A stretch of 64,000 bases of DNA, from NCBI RefSeq assembly GCF_027364955.1, contig NZ_DAHXOI010000005.1:124001-188000 (forward strand), read 5' to 3'. A program made the translations under genes and the position numbers. This document shows positions 8,155-16,939 of the stretch, in pieces. The stretch's first letter is position 1. The number at the start of each line of letters is the position of its first letter. The DNA is from Ferrimicrobium sp. (GTDB lineage Bacteria; Actinomycetota; Acidimicrobiia; Acidimicrobiales; Acidimicrobiaceae). The notes beneath the pieces are model-generated. The model had not been told where the DNA came from. It saw only the letters and a list, made by a program, of their open reading frames with translations, and did not search any database.

Positions 8155-10671
8155 ATGCAGGCAGTCATTATCGCGGGAGGAGAAGGAACCCGACTACGGC
8201 CGCTCACGAGCACGACACCAAAGCCGATGTTGCCAATCGCCAACAAACCAATGATCGGGCATGTCGTGGAGCTACTGGCGGCGCATGGCATTACCGATAT
8301 TATTGTGACGGTCGCGTATCTTGGTAACGCCATCCGTAACTACCTTGGTGATGGCGCTGAATTCGGTGTATCGGTGCGCTACCTACAAGAGGAGACACCC
8401 CTTGGTACCGCAGGCGCGGTAGCCCACGCGAGGCATCTTGTGCGTGGCACTTTTCTCGTCCTCAGCGGGGATGTTCTCACCGATATCAATCTGAGCGAGG
8501 CAATCGCGTTTCACCAACACCGCAACGCCAAAGCCACCATGGTGCTCACCTCTGTCGACGCACCAACCGAGTTTGGTATCGTGGCGACCGATACCACCGG
8601 AAAAGTCGAACAACTGATTGAAAAGCCGACCTGGGGTGAGGTCTTCACCGATACGGTCAACACCGGTATCTATGTGCTAGAGCCCGAGGTTTTAGACACG
8701 ATCCCAACAGATCGACCCGTTGACTTTTCGAGCGAGGTCTTCCCTGGCCTCCTCGCTGACGGTGAGGCTCTCTACGGCTACATCTCCGAGGGGTATTGGG
8801 CCGACGTTGGCACCTTCGGAGGGTTTTTCCAGACGGGACGCGACGTCCTCGACGGTCGTAGCCAGACACACCTGGAGGGTTTTAGCTTTCAAGGCGGCGT
8901 CATGATAGGCAAGGATTGCGAAGTGCATCCGACTGCCAAGATCGAAGGACCCGCACTGATCGGCAACTACGTCTATCTCGGGCCTGGCGTTGAGGTTCGT
9001 CCCTACACGATCCTCGGGGACAATGCGCGCGTTGAGACGGGCTCGGTGCTCTCTGGAAGTGTGGTTTTTGACCATGTCTTTGTCGGCGAGGCATCCCGTA
9101 TCCGGGCCGCCATCCTCGGTCGAGGCGCGGAGATCCGTTCCCGTTCCGTCGTCAACGATGGGGTCATCATCGCCGATGGGGTCTACGTCGGCCGCGAGGC
9201 CGTGTTAGCCCCCGACATCAAGATCTACCCGGCCAAGAAGATTGAACCGCTCTCTACCGTCACCAACTCGATCGTTTGGGAAGCGGGTTCACCCCGTACG
9301 GTCTTTGGTCCACTAGGCATCGCTGGCCTGGCCAACATCGATATTACCCCAGAGCTCGCATGCCGTATCGCAATGGCCTATGGTTCCATGTTGCCCTTGC
9401 ACTCCGTCGTGATGGCCGCGCGAGATACCTCGCGATCCGCCCGCGCGATCAAACGCGCCATGATGGTCGGATTCAACTCGGTAGGGATGGATGTCGAGGA
9501 CTTAGAGGTCTCGACGCTCCCGGTTCTCCGGCACCTGGTTGCTCGCTCTGACAGCCGAGCCGGCGTGCGTGTCGCCCTCGACCCCCAGGACCCGCAGGCG
9601 ATCCTCATCCATCTGGTCAATGAAGTTGGGTGTGACCTTCCTTCGGGTGATCGCCGCAAGATCGAGCGCGCGCTGGAGCGGGAGGACTTCCGACGCGTCT
9701 CAGGTTCAGAGGTCGGCGACCTGCGTGCCTACCCACGCTCCTTTGAGAGCTGGAAGGCTGAACTCAACGCGCAGCTCCCCATGACGCGCATCCGTAAGCT
9801 CGGCGCGAAAGTCGTGATCGATTTCTCCTTTGGGAGCGGCAATCTGTCGCTTCCTCAGGTGCTCAGTTCACTGGGCATGGATGTCCTCGCCGTCAACTCC
9901 TATCCATCGACGATCCGGTCGATCACCCATGATGCCCACGCCCAACTCCAGTCTCTCGCCCGCCTTGTCGTTGCATCCTCGGCACAATTGGGCCTCTTGG
10001 TCGATGCTGGGGCAGAGCGTATCACCGTTATCGATGACGAAGGGGTGACGCTCAGCGATGCTGAACTCGCGGCACTCTTGACCAAACTGGTCATCCAAAG
10101 CGATGGAATCCAAGAGGTGGTGGCGCCCGTCAACATGCCAAGCACGCTGGAGAAGTTGGCCAACGATGCAGATATCACCTTTACCTGGGCCGGACTGGAC
10201 CTAAACGATATTAGTCGTCGTGTGCGTGCCAGCGGAGTCCCGGCACTCGGCGTGGGCGGGCAAGGACTTTTCCTGTTCTCCAATCTCACCTCTGTTCCTG
10301 ATGCTGCCGTGAGCCTCGCCTATTTGCTCTCTGGGCTCGAGCACGTCCGCCAGCCGCTGTCGAGGTTGCGCAGGGGCATCCGGGTGCCAAAGGTCCACGT
10401 GGATGAGATTTCAGTGAGCTATGCGCAGATGGGCTATACCATGCGGGAGTTACGAACGCGGGCTGAGTCTGACTCCAACGAACAACTGATCGTTATTGAC
10501 GGCATCCGCGTCGGTGACGGTGATCGGTTTTGGCTCATCGCGCCAGACCAACAGGAGCCTCTCTTGAAGGTTTGGGTCTCTGACGACGATGAGGCTGCGG
10601 CGAATGCCACGATCGCCCAGCTTCATGAACAGGTACGCACCATCCGTGATAATGCTCCGCACCTGTCATAG
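8155..10671 (+). CDS. Sugar-1-phosphate nucleotidyltransferase fused to a degenerate phosphomannomutase domain
   Basis: 838 residues in three parts. Residues 1-230 form a nucleotidyltransferase with GGEGTRLRPLTSTTPKPML, expected to make GDP-mannose or another NDP-sugar. Residues about 250-370 are left-handed beta-helix hexapeptide repeats. Residues about 390-800 follow the phosphomannomutase fold, but the phosphoserine loop TASHNP is replaced by VALDPQDP and the metal loop DxDxDR by DAGAER, so mutase activity is unlikely. AGGAGG with 5-nt spacing precedes the ATG. Similar pseudo-mutase fusions occur in other actinobacteria (family knowledge). Exact nucleotide and sugar are unknown. Confidence 0.85.
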   Translation: MQAVIIAGGEGTRLRPLTSTTPKPMLPIANKPMIGHVVELLAAHGITDIIVTVAYLGNAIRNYLGDGAEFGVSVRYLQEETPLGTAGAVAHARHLVRGTFLVLSGDVLTDINLSEAIAFHQHRNAKATMVLTSVDAPTEFGIVATDTTGKVEQLIEKPTWGEVFTDTVNTGIYVLEPEVLDTIPTDRPVDFSSEVFPGLLADGEALYGYISEGYWADVGTFGGFFQTGRDVLDGRSQTHLEGFSFQGGVMIGKDCEVHPTAKIEGPALIGNYVYLGPGVEVRPYTILGDNARVETGSVLSGSVVFDHVFVGEASRIRAAILGRGAEIRSRSVVNDGVIIADGVYVGREAVLAPDIKIYPAKKIEPLSTVTNSIVWEAGSPRTVFGPLGIAGLANIDITPELACRIAMAYGSMLPLHSVVMAARDTSRSARAIKRAMMVGFNSVGMDVEDLEVSTLPVLRHLVARSDSRAGVRVALDPQDPQAILIHLVNEVGCDLPSGDRRKIERALEREDFRRVSGSEVGDLRAYPRSFESWKAELNAQLPMTRIRKLGAKVVIDFSFGSGNLSLPQVLSSLGMDVLAVNSYPSTIRSITHDAHAQLQSLARLVVASSAQLGLLVDAGAERITVIDDEGVTLSDAELAALLTKLVIQSDGIQEVVAPVNMPSTLEKLANDADITFTWAGLDLNDISRRVRASGVPALGVGGQGLFLFSNLTSVPDAAVSLAYLLSGLEHVRQPLSRLRRGIRVPKVHVDEISVSYAQMGYTMRELRTRAESDSNEQLIVIDGIRVGDGDRFWLIAPDQQEPLLKVWVSDDDEAAANATIAQLHEQVRTIRDNAPHLS

Positions 10672-10680
10672 TTCACATCC

Positions 10681-10698
10681 TGCCCCTCCTTGGGGGCA
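10681..10698 (+). terminator. Hairpin after the nucleotidyltransferase gene
   Basis: TGCCCC pairs perfectly with GGGGCA around a six-base loop, nine bases after the stop codon. A run of seven or more T follows only about 22 nt later, so this is at best an atypical terminator. Confidence 0.35.
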
Positions 10699-10773
10699 CT
10701 CGATGATGATGATTCTCAGTTTTTTTCGCTGCGAGTCAGCACCGACGCCGATTACCCGTTAGCCTTGGCAACT

Positions 10774-11154
10774 ATGAACTTTCCAGAACATCTTCAATAC
10801 ACCGCCGAGCACGAGTGGGTCCTGAGTGATGGCGATACCGCAACGATGGGGATCACCGACTACGCCCAGGATGCCCTCGGTGATGTCGTCTTTGTTGGAC
10901 TCCCAGAACTTGGGAGATCCGTCGCCGTCGGCGACTCGATCGCTGAAGTCGAGTCAACAAAATCCGTCTCCGATATCTTTGCTCCAGTCGCAGGTGTCAT
11001 CGCCGAGGTGAACGGAGAGCTCAACACCCGCCCCGAGCTCCTTAACAGCGATCCCTATGGAGAGGGTTGGATCTGCCGGATCACCGTCGCCGTCGACACA
11101 ACCGAACAGCTGCTCGATCTCGAGGCCTACCGCAAACTACTCCACAGCGAGTAG
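10774..11154 (+). CDS. gcvH: Glycine cleavage system H protein
   Basis: GcvH carries the lipoyl arm between P-, T- and L-proteins. The lipoylation lysine lies in VESTKSVSDIF, and TAEHEWV and GEGWICRI are conserved. The start is ATG at 10774, giving MNFPEHLQYTAEHEW and 126 residues, rather than an upstream frame with an unconserved acidic leader. There is no Shine-Dalgarno; TAGCCT at 10760-10765 ends 8 nt before the ATG, suggesting a leaderless mRNA. It is unlinked from gcvT-gcvPA-gcvPB and heads gcvH-garA-ftsR, the order known from mycobacteria. Confidence 0.95.
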   Translation: MNFPEHLQYTAEHEWVLSDGDTATMGITDYAQDALGDVVFVGLPELGRSVAVGDSIAEVESTKSVSDIFAPVAGVIAEVNGELNTRPELLNSDPYGEGWICRITVAVDTTEQLLDLEAYRKLLHSE

Positions 11155-11157
11155 AAC

Positions 11158-11637
11158 ATGTCTACCTGTCCGCAGTGCCTAGAAGTGAATCCACCATCAG
11201 CACATTTTTGTGCTGCCTGCGGTGCGCGGTTACTGGAGCGTCCCGAGGAGACCACTGGGTCACTCGACGTCATCGATCCATCCCTGCTTGTTCACGAGGA
11301 GGGGACCGAAAGCATGGAGCCCGCCCCCGCGGGCGGCTACGGATATCTGATGATCCAGATTGGACAGGAGGCAGGTTCATGGTTTCAGTTGGATCGCAAG
11401 ATCATGAGTATCGGCCGACATCCTGATAGTGATATCTTCTTAAACGATGTGACCGTCTCCCGACGCCATGCGGAGGTGGAACTGCGTGACGAGGGATACT
11501 ACATCAAAGATGCTGGTTCGCTCAACGGGACCTATGTGGACCGGGAGCGGGTGGAGGAGGAGAAATTGTGCCCGGGCAACGAGATACAGATCGGCAAGTT
11601 CCGCCTGTTATTCCTGCAGCAGGGTCAGGGAAGCTGA
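11158..11637 (+). CDS. garA: FHA-domain regulator, GarA/OdhI type with zinc ribbon
   Basis: GarA/OdhI proteins inhibit 2-oxoglutarate dehydrogenase and tune glutamate metabolism when not phosphorylated. Residues 4-21 form a zinc ribbon (CPQC and CAAC). Residues 31-36 (PEETTG) carry the ETT motif phosphorylated by PknB/PknG in mycobacterial GarA. Residues about 75-150 are an FHA domain with SIGRHPDSDI, SRRHAEVEL and SLNGTYV. 159 residues. It starts three bases after gcvH stops. The zinc ribbon at the N-terminus differs from mycobacterial GarA. Targets are inferred from the family. Confidence 0.85.
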   Translation: MSTCPQCLEVNPPSAHFCAACGARLLERPEETTGSLDVIDPSLLVHEEGTESMEPAPAGGYGYLMIQIGQEAGSWFQLDRKIMSIGRHPDSDIFLNDVTVSRRHAEVELRDEGYYIKDAGSLNGTYVDRERVEEEKLCPGNEIQIGKFRLLFLQQGQGS

Positions 11638-12392
11638 CAACGCCGCGCTGGGAGGTTTTGCGAGGGGAATCAGCAAAAGAGTTTTCCATCAAAGAGGTGC
11701 TCACGCTCCTCCAACAAGAGTTCCCCGAGGTAACGATCTCCAAGATTCGTTTTCTCGAGAGCCAAGGGTTGATCGCACCCGAGCGTAATGCCGCTGGGTA
11801 CCGAAAGTTCTATCAGCCAGATATTGAACGACTCTGCGAGGTCCTACGGCTCCAAAAATCGACCTACATGCCACTTCGCAAGATCAAGGAACATCTCGAC
11901 GCGGACACGCGTGTCGACCTGTTCTCCCAGGCGACCGAAGAGCCATCGACCCCAGAGGCCACTAACAGCAGCGATGCTCCGCTCTCCGCTAGCCGACCAG
12001 AGTTGTTTCCCATCGATGAACTCGCCCGCCTGACCGGAGCTCCCGCAACTGCCATCGATGAGATGATTCGAAACGGGCTCATCGCTGGTGTTACCGTCGC
12101 TGGGCAGCGTCATTTCGCTCCTATCGAGATTGAGATCGCCCGTACCATTCACTCCTTCGCGAAGTTTGGACTTGAGCCGCGACACTTGCGGCACTACCGC
12201 ACCTCTACCGATCGCGAGGTGGGGCTCATCGAACAGCTCCTCATGCCGCTCGTTCGTCAGCGGAGCCCAGAGGGTCGACGGCGAGCCGGCGAGGAGCTAG
12301 AGGAGCTTGTTGAACTCAGCTCGAGTCTACGTGGCCTGCTGCTCGAGAATGCGCTGGTCAGCCTCAAAAGGTTGACGGATCAATCGTCATGA
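11568..12392 (+). CDS. ftsR: MerR-family regulator, FtsR type
   Basis: Homologue of actinobacterial FtsR (Rv1828-like), a MerR-type DNA-binding regulator tied to cell division. The helix-turn-helix is at residues about 40-80 (VTISKIRFLESQGLI, GYRKFYQPDIERL). A second winged-helix-like part with ELARLTGAP is near residue 150. GTG at 11568 has a strong AGGAGG 7 nt upstream but lies 70 bp inside garA; TTG at 11658 would start nearer the conserved domain but has only a too-close GGGAGG. The first 35 residues are unconserved-looking, so the start is uncertain. Confidence 0.87.
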   Translation: MPGQRDTDRQVPPVIPAAGSGKLTTPRWEVLRGESAKEFSIKEVLTLLQQEFPEVTISKIRFLESQGLIAPERNAAGYRKFYQPDIERLCEVLRLQKSTYMPLRKIKEHLDADTRVDLFSQATEEPSTPEATNSSDAPLSASRPELFPIDELARLTGAPATAIDEMIRNGLIAGVTVAGQRHFAPIEIEIARTIHSFAKFGLEPRHLRHYRTSTDREVGLIEQLLMPLVRQRSPEGRRRAGEELEELVELSSSLRGLLLENALVSLKRLTDQSS

Positions 12393-12574
12393 GTCGTGCC
12401 GTCATCATAGAGTTCATCCTCATCGCGGAGTGGTCGGCGAAAGAGCGCGAAGCCAAAGACAATCATGAAGAAAATACCCCCAATAGTTGCCGCCACGCCG
12501 AGCGACGTGGATACGAAGTAGGCGCCGACGATGCAAACAATGAGCACACCAACGACGATGAGCGCCACCTTCAC
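12380..12574 (-). CDS. Small two-helix membrane protein, hypothetical
   Basis: 64 residues: two hydrophobic helices (VALIVVGVLIVCIVGAYFV and TIGGIFFMIVFGFALF) and an acidic tail DEDELYDDGTTHDD. GTG start at 12574 with AGGAGG 9 nt upstream, which supports translation. The 3' end overlaps ftsR by 13 bp convergently. No family recognised. Confidence 0.6.
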   Translation of the reverse strand: MKVALIVVGVLIVCIVGAYFVSTSLGVAATIGGIFFMIVFGFALFRRPLRDEDELYDDGTTHDD

Positions 12575-12727
12575 TGGATACGACCTCCTCGTTTTTCTTC
12601 TGTAGCGTAATCAAATCAGCGACAAGGAGAAGTGAATCCTTCGATTTGCAATCGTGGCAAGTCGCCACTATGCGGACCAATGTACGCCCCTATCGCAGCG
12701 TGGCGACGTACCGGGGCAACGGGTTCG

Positions 12728-13234
12728 CTACTCGGAAAAATCCTCCGGCCGTATCGACTTGAGGAAGTCACGAAACTCGCCGACGATCTCCTCCTGTACA
12801 ACTTCAGGTCCGGAGTCGGCTTGCTGGGTATCATCAAAAACCGTCCCCTCCGAGTTCATCACCGCATCATCAACATAGATCGCAGCCCCACTACGTATCG
12901 CGAGCGCCACCGAATCTGAGGGACGAGCACTCACACGGTGTTCGATGCCGCTTGCAATGAGCGTGATCTCGGCGTAGTAGGTCCCGTTGCGAACCTCGGT
13001 GACCACAACCTGGGAGATTCTGGCATCGAGCACGTCGAGAAAGGTGCACGCGAGATCATGAGTCAAGGGACGGGGAGGGTCAACATTGGCGATGGCGAGA
13101 TCTATCGCATTTGCCTCAGGGACACCAATGAAGATTGGTACGACACGGTACGGGGCAGTCAGTTCTTGCAACAGCAGCACCGGCGAGTTCGAGCGAAGAT
13201 CCACCTTGACACCTGCAACCTCGACCTCTACCAT
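12728..13234 (-). CDS. Bifunctional nuclease family protein (DUF151), copy 1
   Basis: DUF151 proteins are small nucleases; the mycobacterial homologue Rv1829 sits beside ftsR just as here. Conserved stretches are VEVEVAGVKVDL, PIFIGVPEANAID, RPLTHDLACTFLDVL and SARPSDSVALAIRSGA. 168 residues from ATG at 13234; the upstream ATG would add an unconserved leader. TAGAAT at 13242-13247 lies 7 nt before this ATG and no Shine-Dalgarno is present, so a leaderless mRNA is likely. A second DUF151 gene lies at 57.4 kb. Confidence 0.88.
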   Translation of the reverse strand: MVEVEVAGVKVDLRSNSPVLLLQELTAPYRVVPIFIGVPEANAIDLAIANVDPPRPLTHDLACTFLDVLDARISQVVVTEVRNGTYYAEITLIASGIEHRVSARPSDSVALAIRSGAAIYVDDAVMNSEGTVFDDTQQADSGPEVVQEEIVGEFRDFLKSIRPEDFSE

Positions 13235-13241
13235 GTTGGCT

Positions 13242-13247
13242 ATTCTA
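13242..13247 (-). promoter_or_regulatory. Leaderless -10 box of the first DUF151 gene
   Basis: TAGAAT on the minus strand, separated by exactly 7 nt from the ATG at 13234. Transcription would start at or next to the A of the start codon. Confidence 0.5.
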
Positions 13248-13378
13248 GTCGTGAGCGCCATCATGCCGTGGTTCCTCGCCCTGGCATGTCGGCGGTTTGT
13301 AGGTCAACTCCAAGTATCTGCTCCAGGGTTTTTGGCCACGACTGCGTCCTATCCACCCGCGTACCCGGTCGCTGGTGC

Positions 13379-14131
13379 CTAGCCAAGACGGTTGAGCGAC
13401 GAGAGCCCAACGGCTGAGGCAAGCGACTGTAGGTGAGTGGTGATCCACGAGAAATCATTCAGCGCCATAACGACGCCAAAAACCAAAAGCACGACAGCGG
13501 AGCCAATCGTGAGAATGCGAGTGTGTTGTTTGAGAAACTTGAGCGCCCCGACAGCCCGGGAGAAGACAAGCCCAGTCACTAGAAACGGAACCGCCAAGCC
13601 CGCCGAGTACGCGAGCAGCAAGATAGCACCCTTGACCAGCAGTGCTTGGGTAGCAGCGATCGCTAAGACTGAGCCAAGGATGGGGCCAATGCAGGGTGTC
13701 CATCCAAAGGCAAACGCCATTCCTGCCACCGGTGCAGCGAACTTGCCGTAGCGCTGCAACGAGGGATGAAAACGGCGCTCCATGGCGAGTTGCGGGGCCG
13801 ACAGAAACTGGGTTACTAACAAGAAGAGCGCCATCACGATGAGGACAACCCCGCCGATGCGTTCGATGGCGACATGATCGCGAGCGAGTTGCTGACCAAG
13901 CGCCGATGCGGTGAGTCCAAGGGCGGTGAAGACGACCGTGAAGCCAGCCGCGAACAAGAGCGTCGATGTTGTCACCTTACGAAGCTGTAGAACACTGCCT
14001 GAGGCGATCTCTTGTGCATCGAGCCCCGACACCACCGACAGATAGGCGGGGACAAGAGGTAGTACGCATGGCGACAGAAACGAGATCACTCCCCCACCGA
14101 AGGCGATCACGTAGCTCCCATCAACTCCCAC
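13379..14131 (-). CDS. ccdA: Cytochrome c biogenesis protein CcdA
   Basis: CcdA moves electrons from cytosolic thioredoxin across the membrane to reduce apocytochrome c and envelope disulfides. Six to seven membrane helices are visible. The two redox cysteines lie in FLSPCVLPLVPAYL near the N-terminus and FGWTPCIGPILGS near residue 128. About 250 residues is normal. GTG at 14131 is preferred because TATACT ends 6 nt upstream; a GTG two codons earlier abuts that box. Divergent from ctaG, so this locus serves respiratory cytochromes. Confidence 0.92.
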   Translation of the reverse strand: MGVDGSYVIAFGGGVISFLSPCVLPLVPAYLSVVSGLDAQEIASGSVLQLRKVTTSTLLFAAGFTVVFTALGLTASALGQQLARDHVAIERIGGVVLIVMALFLLVTQFLSAPQLAMERRFHPSLQRYGKFAAPVAGMAFAFGWTPCIGPILGSVLAIAATQALLVKGAILLLAYSAGLAVPFLVTGLVFSRAVGALKFLKQHTRILTIGSAVVLLVFGVVMALNDFSWITTHLQSLASAVGLSSLNRLG

Positions 14132-14137
14132 AGCCAC

Positions 14138-14143
14138 AGTATA
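14138..14143 (-). promoter_or_regulatory. Leaderless -10 box of ccdA
   Basis: TATACT on the minus strand, 6 nt before GTG at 14131, with no Shine-Dalgarno. Confidence 0.45.
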
Positions 14144-14310
14144 GGGGAAAGGGCATACCCACTAGGAATCTTACAGCGGACCTCTCTCTCAGGTCACCAA
14201 CGGATGGGGCACCATTGCGCCGTCACTTCCGATCGCTACCATGGCGATTTGGGAAGCATCGTGTTGGAGTACGAGGGGTCAATGCTCTAACATAAGAGTG
14301 AGGAGGTGTG

Positions 14311-15381
14311 GTGGATACTTTTCACTATCTGGGGTTGTTGACCGCGTGGTCGCTTAGCCCGTTCTCGATCGCCGTGTTATTTTTCCTCATTGCGATCACG
14401 TCGTGGTATCTCGACAGCGTCATCAAAGTGCGGGCGAAGGGTCGAAAGTGGTCGAATGCTCGCGTGGGAGCCTTTGTCGGCGGCGCATTTGCCATCGAGT
14501 ACGCCCTTGGTGGACCGGTTTCGGTATACGTGATGCATTATTTCACTGCCCACATTGCCCAGCACCTTCTCTTGATGATCGTGGCACCGGGCCTGCTCTC
14601 ACTTGCCGCTCCCGTCACGTTGGCACTGCAGACCTCAAAGAAGCATACCCGCCGACTCATCGACGGGTTCCTGCACTCGCGCTTCCTCCAGTTCCTCACC
14701 TTTCCCCTCGTGGTTTTTGTCCTGTATTACGGGGTCATGTGGTGGTTCTTCACCTCTACCGCCGTCGGCTTCGCAATGGCTCACATGTGGCTAATGGACA
14801 TCTTGAACATCATGTTTTTTGCCGGTGGAGTCCTTTTCTGGTGGCCAATCATCGGCAAGGACACCATTTTGCACTGGCGCCTTGGCTTTGGGGGGAGAAT
14901 CTTCTCGCTTGCGATTGGGATACCATTTGAGACGTTTCTTGGTATCACCATCAGTTCGAACAAGGTCTCCCTTGCTCCGACGATCTACTCCCTCGGCGAC
15001 TGGCACGCCGGAGGGCAGGTTCTCTGGGGGGCTGGTGAAGCCATGACCACGATAGGTCTCGCGATCGTGATCGGAAGCTGGATCGCCTCCGAGGATCGCG
15101 CACACCGACGGATGGATGCGAGCACCGATGCGTTCCCTCTGTCGACACGGGGCGAAGGCATGCCCAAGGAGTACTACTGGGCACAACAGACCCTTTCGCG
15201 TACACCGGTCGATTCCCCCATGCATCAAGAGGCGCTGACGGTCCTCAAACAGATTGAACGTGAACAACTCAAGCAACGACAGAAAACCATAGCTCCCCCA
15301 GACCAGGACGTATCCCTAGAAAACGCCCGAGGCACGCAGGCGAACCAGGCAATCGCGCCAACCAGTAGCTCCTTGGACTGA
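14311..15381 (+). CDS. ctaG: Cytochrome c oxidase assembly factor, CtaG (caa3) type
   Basis: Membrane protein of the caa3_CtaG family that helps insert copper into the terminal oxidase. About seven helices. Conserved features include LLTAWSLSPFSIA, the histidine cluster MHYFTAHIAQHLLLMIVAP, MAHMWLMDI and FFAGGVLFWWPIIG. The C-terminal 90 residues form a charged cytoplasmic tail. AGGAGG precedes GTG at 14311 by 4 nt; the GTG one codon upstream is too close to it. 356 residues. Fits an aerobic, possibly iron-oxidising, lifestyle. Confidence 0.88.
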   Translation: MDTFHYLGLLTAWSLSPFSIAVLFFLIAITSWYLDSVIKVRAKGRKWSNARVGAFVGGAFAIEYALGGPVSVYVMHYFTAHIAQHLLLMIVAPGLLSLAAPVTLALQTSKKHTRRLIDGFLHSRFLQFLTFPLVVFVLYYGVMWWFFTSTAVGFAMAHMWLMDILNIMFFAGGVLFWWPIIGKDTILHWRLGFGGRIFSLAIGIPFETFLGITISSNKVSLAPTIYSLGDWHAGGQVLWGAGEAMTTIGLAIVIGSWIASEDRAHRRMDASTDAFPLSTRGEGMPKEYYWAQQTLSRTPVDSPMHQEALTVLKQIEREQLKQRQKTIAPPDQDVSLENARGTQANQAIAPTSSSLD

Positions 15382-15446
15382 GCACAAACGCCTCGTTGAT
15401 CGATGCCGTCAGGTGGCCAAGCCACTCTTTCATGATGACGTGTTCG

Positions 15447-16382
15447 CTATAACGTGGCCCGAGGGTGATACGTTTGGTAAACCTTGGTGAGATGGGCAAC
15501 GGAGACTTTGGTATAGATCTCTGTCGTCGCGACAGAGGCGTGCCCCAGGAGCTCCTGCACCACGCGTAGATCAGCACCAGCCTCGACGAGGTGCGTCGCA
15601 CACGAATGCCGTAGGGTGTGTGGCGAGAACTTGTGGTCGAGGCCTACCGCTTGGGCACGTTGCTTAAGTGCGAACCAGGCGCCTTGGCGAGTGAGGCGAG
15701 CCCCGTGACGATTCACAAACACCGCTGCTTGGTCGCGATGAGACCCGAGAAGTTGGCTTCGATATCGCTCGAGATAGCGAGTGAGCTGGCTCGCGGCAAT
15801 CGGTGGTATTGGGACCAGCCTCTCCTTGGCGCCCTTTCCAGAGACAGTGAGCCAAAAGGAATCCTCTCGCAGGTCCTCAACATTGAGTCCGATCAGTTCC
15901 GAGATGCGCATCCCAGAGGCGTACAACACCTCGAGCATGGCCCGATCCCTTGATCCAAGCGCGTCCTCAATCGCGACGCTCTCGAGTAGCATCTCGGTCT
16001 CAGCAATCGAGAGCGCCTTTGGCAGCGACGGTATGGTGTTGTGCAGGCGAATACCCTCCGTTGGATCCCGAGTGAGGTACTCAGAGGTGATCAGATAGCT
16101 ATAGAGCCCTCGAATAGCCGAAGCAGCCCTCGCGGCGCTGCGAGCGGATGTCGCCTGTTGATAGGCAGCGAGAAAATCGTCAACATCTCGTTGAGTCGCG
16201 TCCAGCAACGATGTATTGGTCGCAGCGAGATGACGGAGCAACCGCACCAGATCAGCGCGATACGCCACCACCGTGAGTTCACTGCGTTCCCCCATGACGG
16301 CGAGAAACACCAAAAACTCATCGACAAGCGGAGCACTTGGTAGCTCAGCGAAAGCGTCCACGAACCCCAGGCGAGTCAGCAT
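15447..16382 (-). CDS. xerD: Tyrosine recombinase, XerC/XerD type
   Basis: Site-specific recombinase resolving chromosome dimers at dif with FtsK. The N-terminal SAM-like domain spans residues about 10-100, the catalytic domain 110-300. The catalytic set is complete: Arg in ASGMRISELIGL, Lys in SGKGAKERLVP, HTLRHS, LGHASV and the nucleophile Tyr in TEIYTKV. ATG at 16382 gives 311 residues, the usual size, overlapping the NUDIX gene by 38 bp; a GTG at 16361 is an alternative. Position after pyrG-NUDIX is typical of actinobacterial XerD. No second Xer gene lies in the window. Confidence 0.9.
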   Translation of the reverse strand: MLTRLGFVDAFAELPSAPLVDEFLVFLAVMGERSELTVVAYRADLVRLLRHLAATNTSLLDATQRDVDDFLAAYQQATSARSAARAASAIRGLYSYLITSEYLTRDPTEGIRLHNTIPSLPKALSIAETEMLLESVAIEDALGSRDRAMLEVLYASGMRISELIGLNVEDLREDSFWLTVSGKGAKERLVPIPPIAASQLTRYLERYRSQLLGSHRDQAAVFVNRHGARLTRQGAWFALKQRAQAVGLDHKFSPHTLRHSCATHLVEAGADLRVVQELLGHASVATTEIYTKVSVAHLTKVYQTYHPRATL

Positions 16383-16938
16383 ACGCCGACAGTTCCTCTT
16401 GGTGCGACATGAGGTAGAGCTTGGCCAAGGCAATGCCGATGATCGATTTGCCGTCAGTAAACCCAAGAAGGGCTGAGAAGTCACCAGCGGGGCCGATAGG
16501 AACTGCGCGCACCTCCATGTCTTCCTCTTCAACCGATTGCGGTGCCTGTGGCGCCTCCGAGAGTCCTACGGCCAACACCACGTGGGTCATCTCATCCGTG
16601 AATCCGGGAGAGTTGAGAAAGGAACCAATCGTAGACAGGTGCTGGGCCTGCAGTCCACACTCTTCCTGGAGTTCTCGCTCGGCCGTGACCAGAATACCCT
16701 CATCAGGAACGTCACGCTTGCCAGCAGGCAACTCGATAAGATACTCCTCGACAGATGGCCGAAACTGGCGAACCACCACGACGCGCGTGCCATCGACGAT
16801 CGGGACGATGACGACCGCTCCTGGATGCGCAATAATCGTGCGCCGATACTGCGCACCACCACTGAGAAATGCCTTTTCCACCATGGTGAGAAAACCATTG
16901 GTCGCTACGATCTGCTCACCAGTCTTGGCAAACGCCAT
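16345..16938 (-). CDS. NUDIX hydrolase, ADP-ribose pyrophosphatase type
   Basis: Predicted to cleave ADP-ribose or related nucleotide sugars. The Nudix box is AGKRDVPDEG followed by AERELQEECGL, near residues 80-105, with one extra residue between G and E as I recall for mycobacterial homologues. The preceding VVVVRQFRPSVEEYLIELP is typical of ADPRases. ATG at 16938 lies one base after the pyrG stop, so it is tightly coupled. 197 residues. Confidence 0.88.
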   Translation of the reverse strand: MAFAKTGEQIVATNGFLTMVEKAFLSGGAQYRRTIIAHPGAVVIVPIVDGTRVVVVRQFRPSVEEYLIELPAGKRDVPDEGILVTAERELQEECGLQAQHLSTIGSFLNSPGFTDEMTHVVLAVGLSEAPQAPQSVEEEDMEVRAVPIGPAGDFSALLGFTDGKSIIGIALAKLYLMSHQEELSAYADSPGVRGRFR

Positions 16939-16939
16939 C

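Noticed and set aside
12420-12680. 86-codon minus frame starting with a CxxC-like motif
   Set aside because: It overlaps the 64-residue membrane protein in another frame, and that one has the SD and coherent helices.
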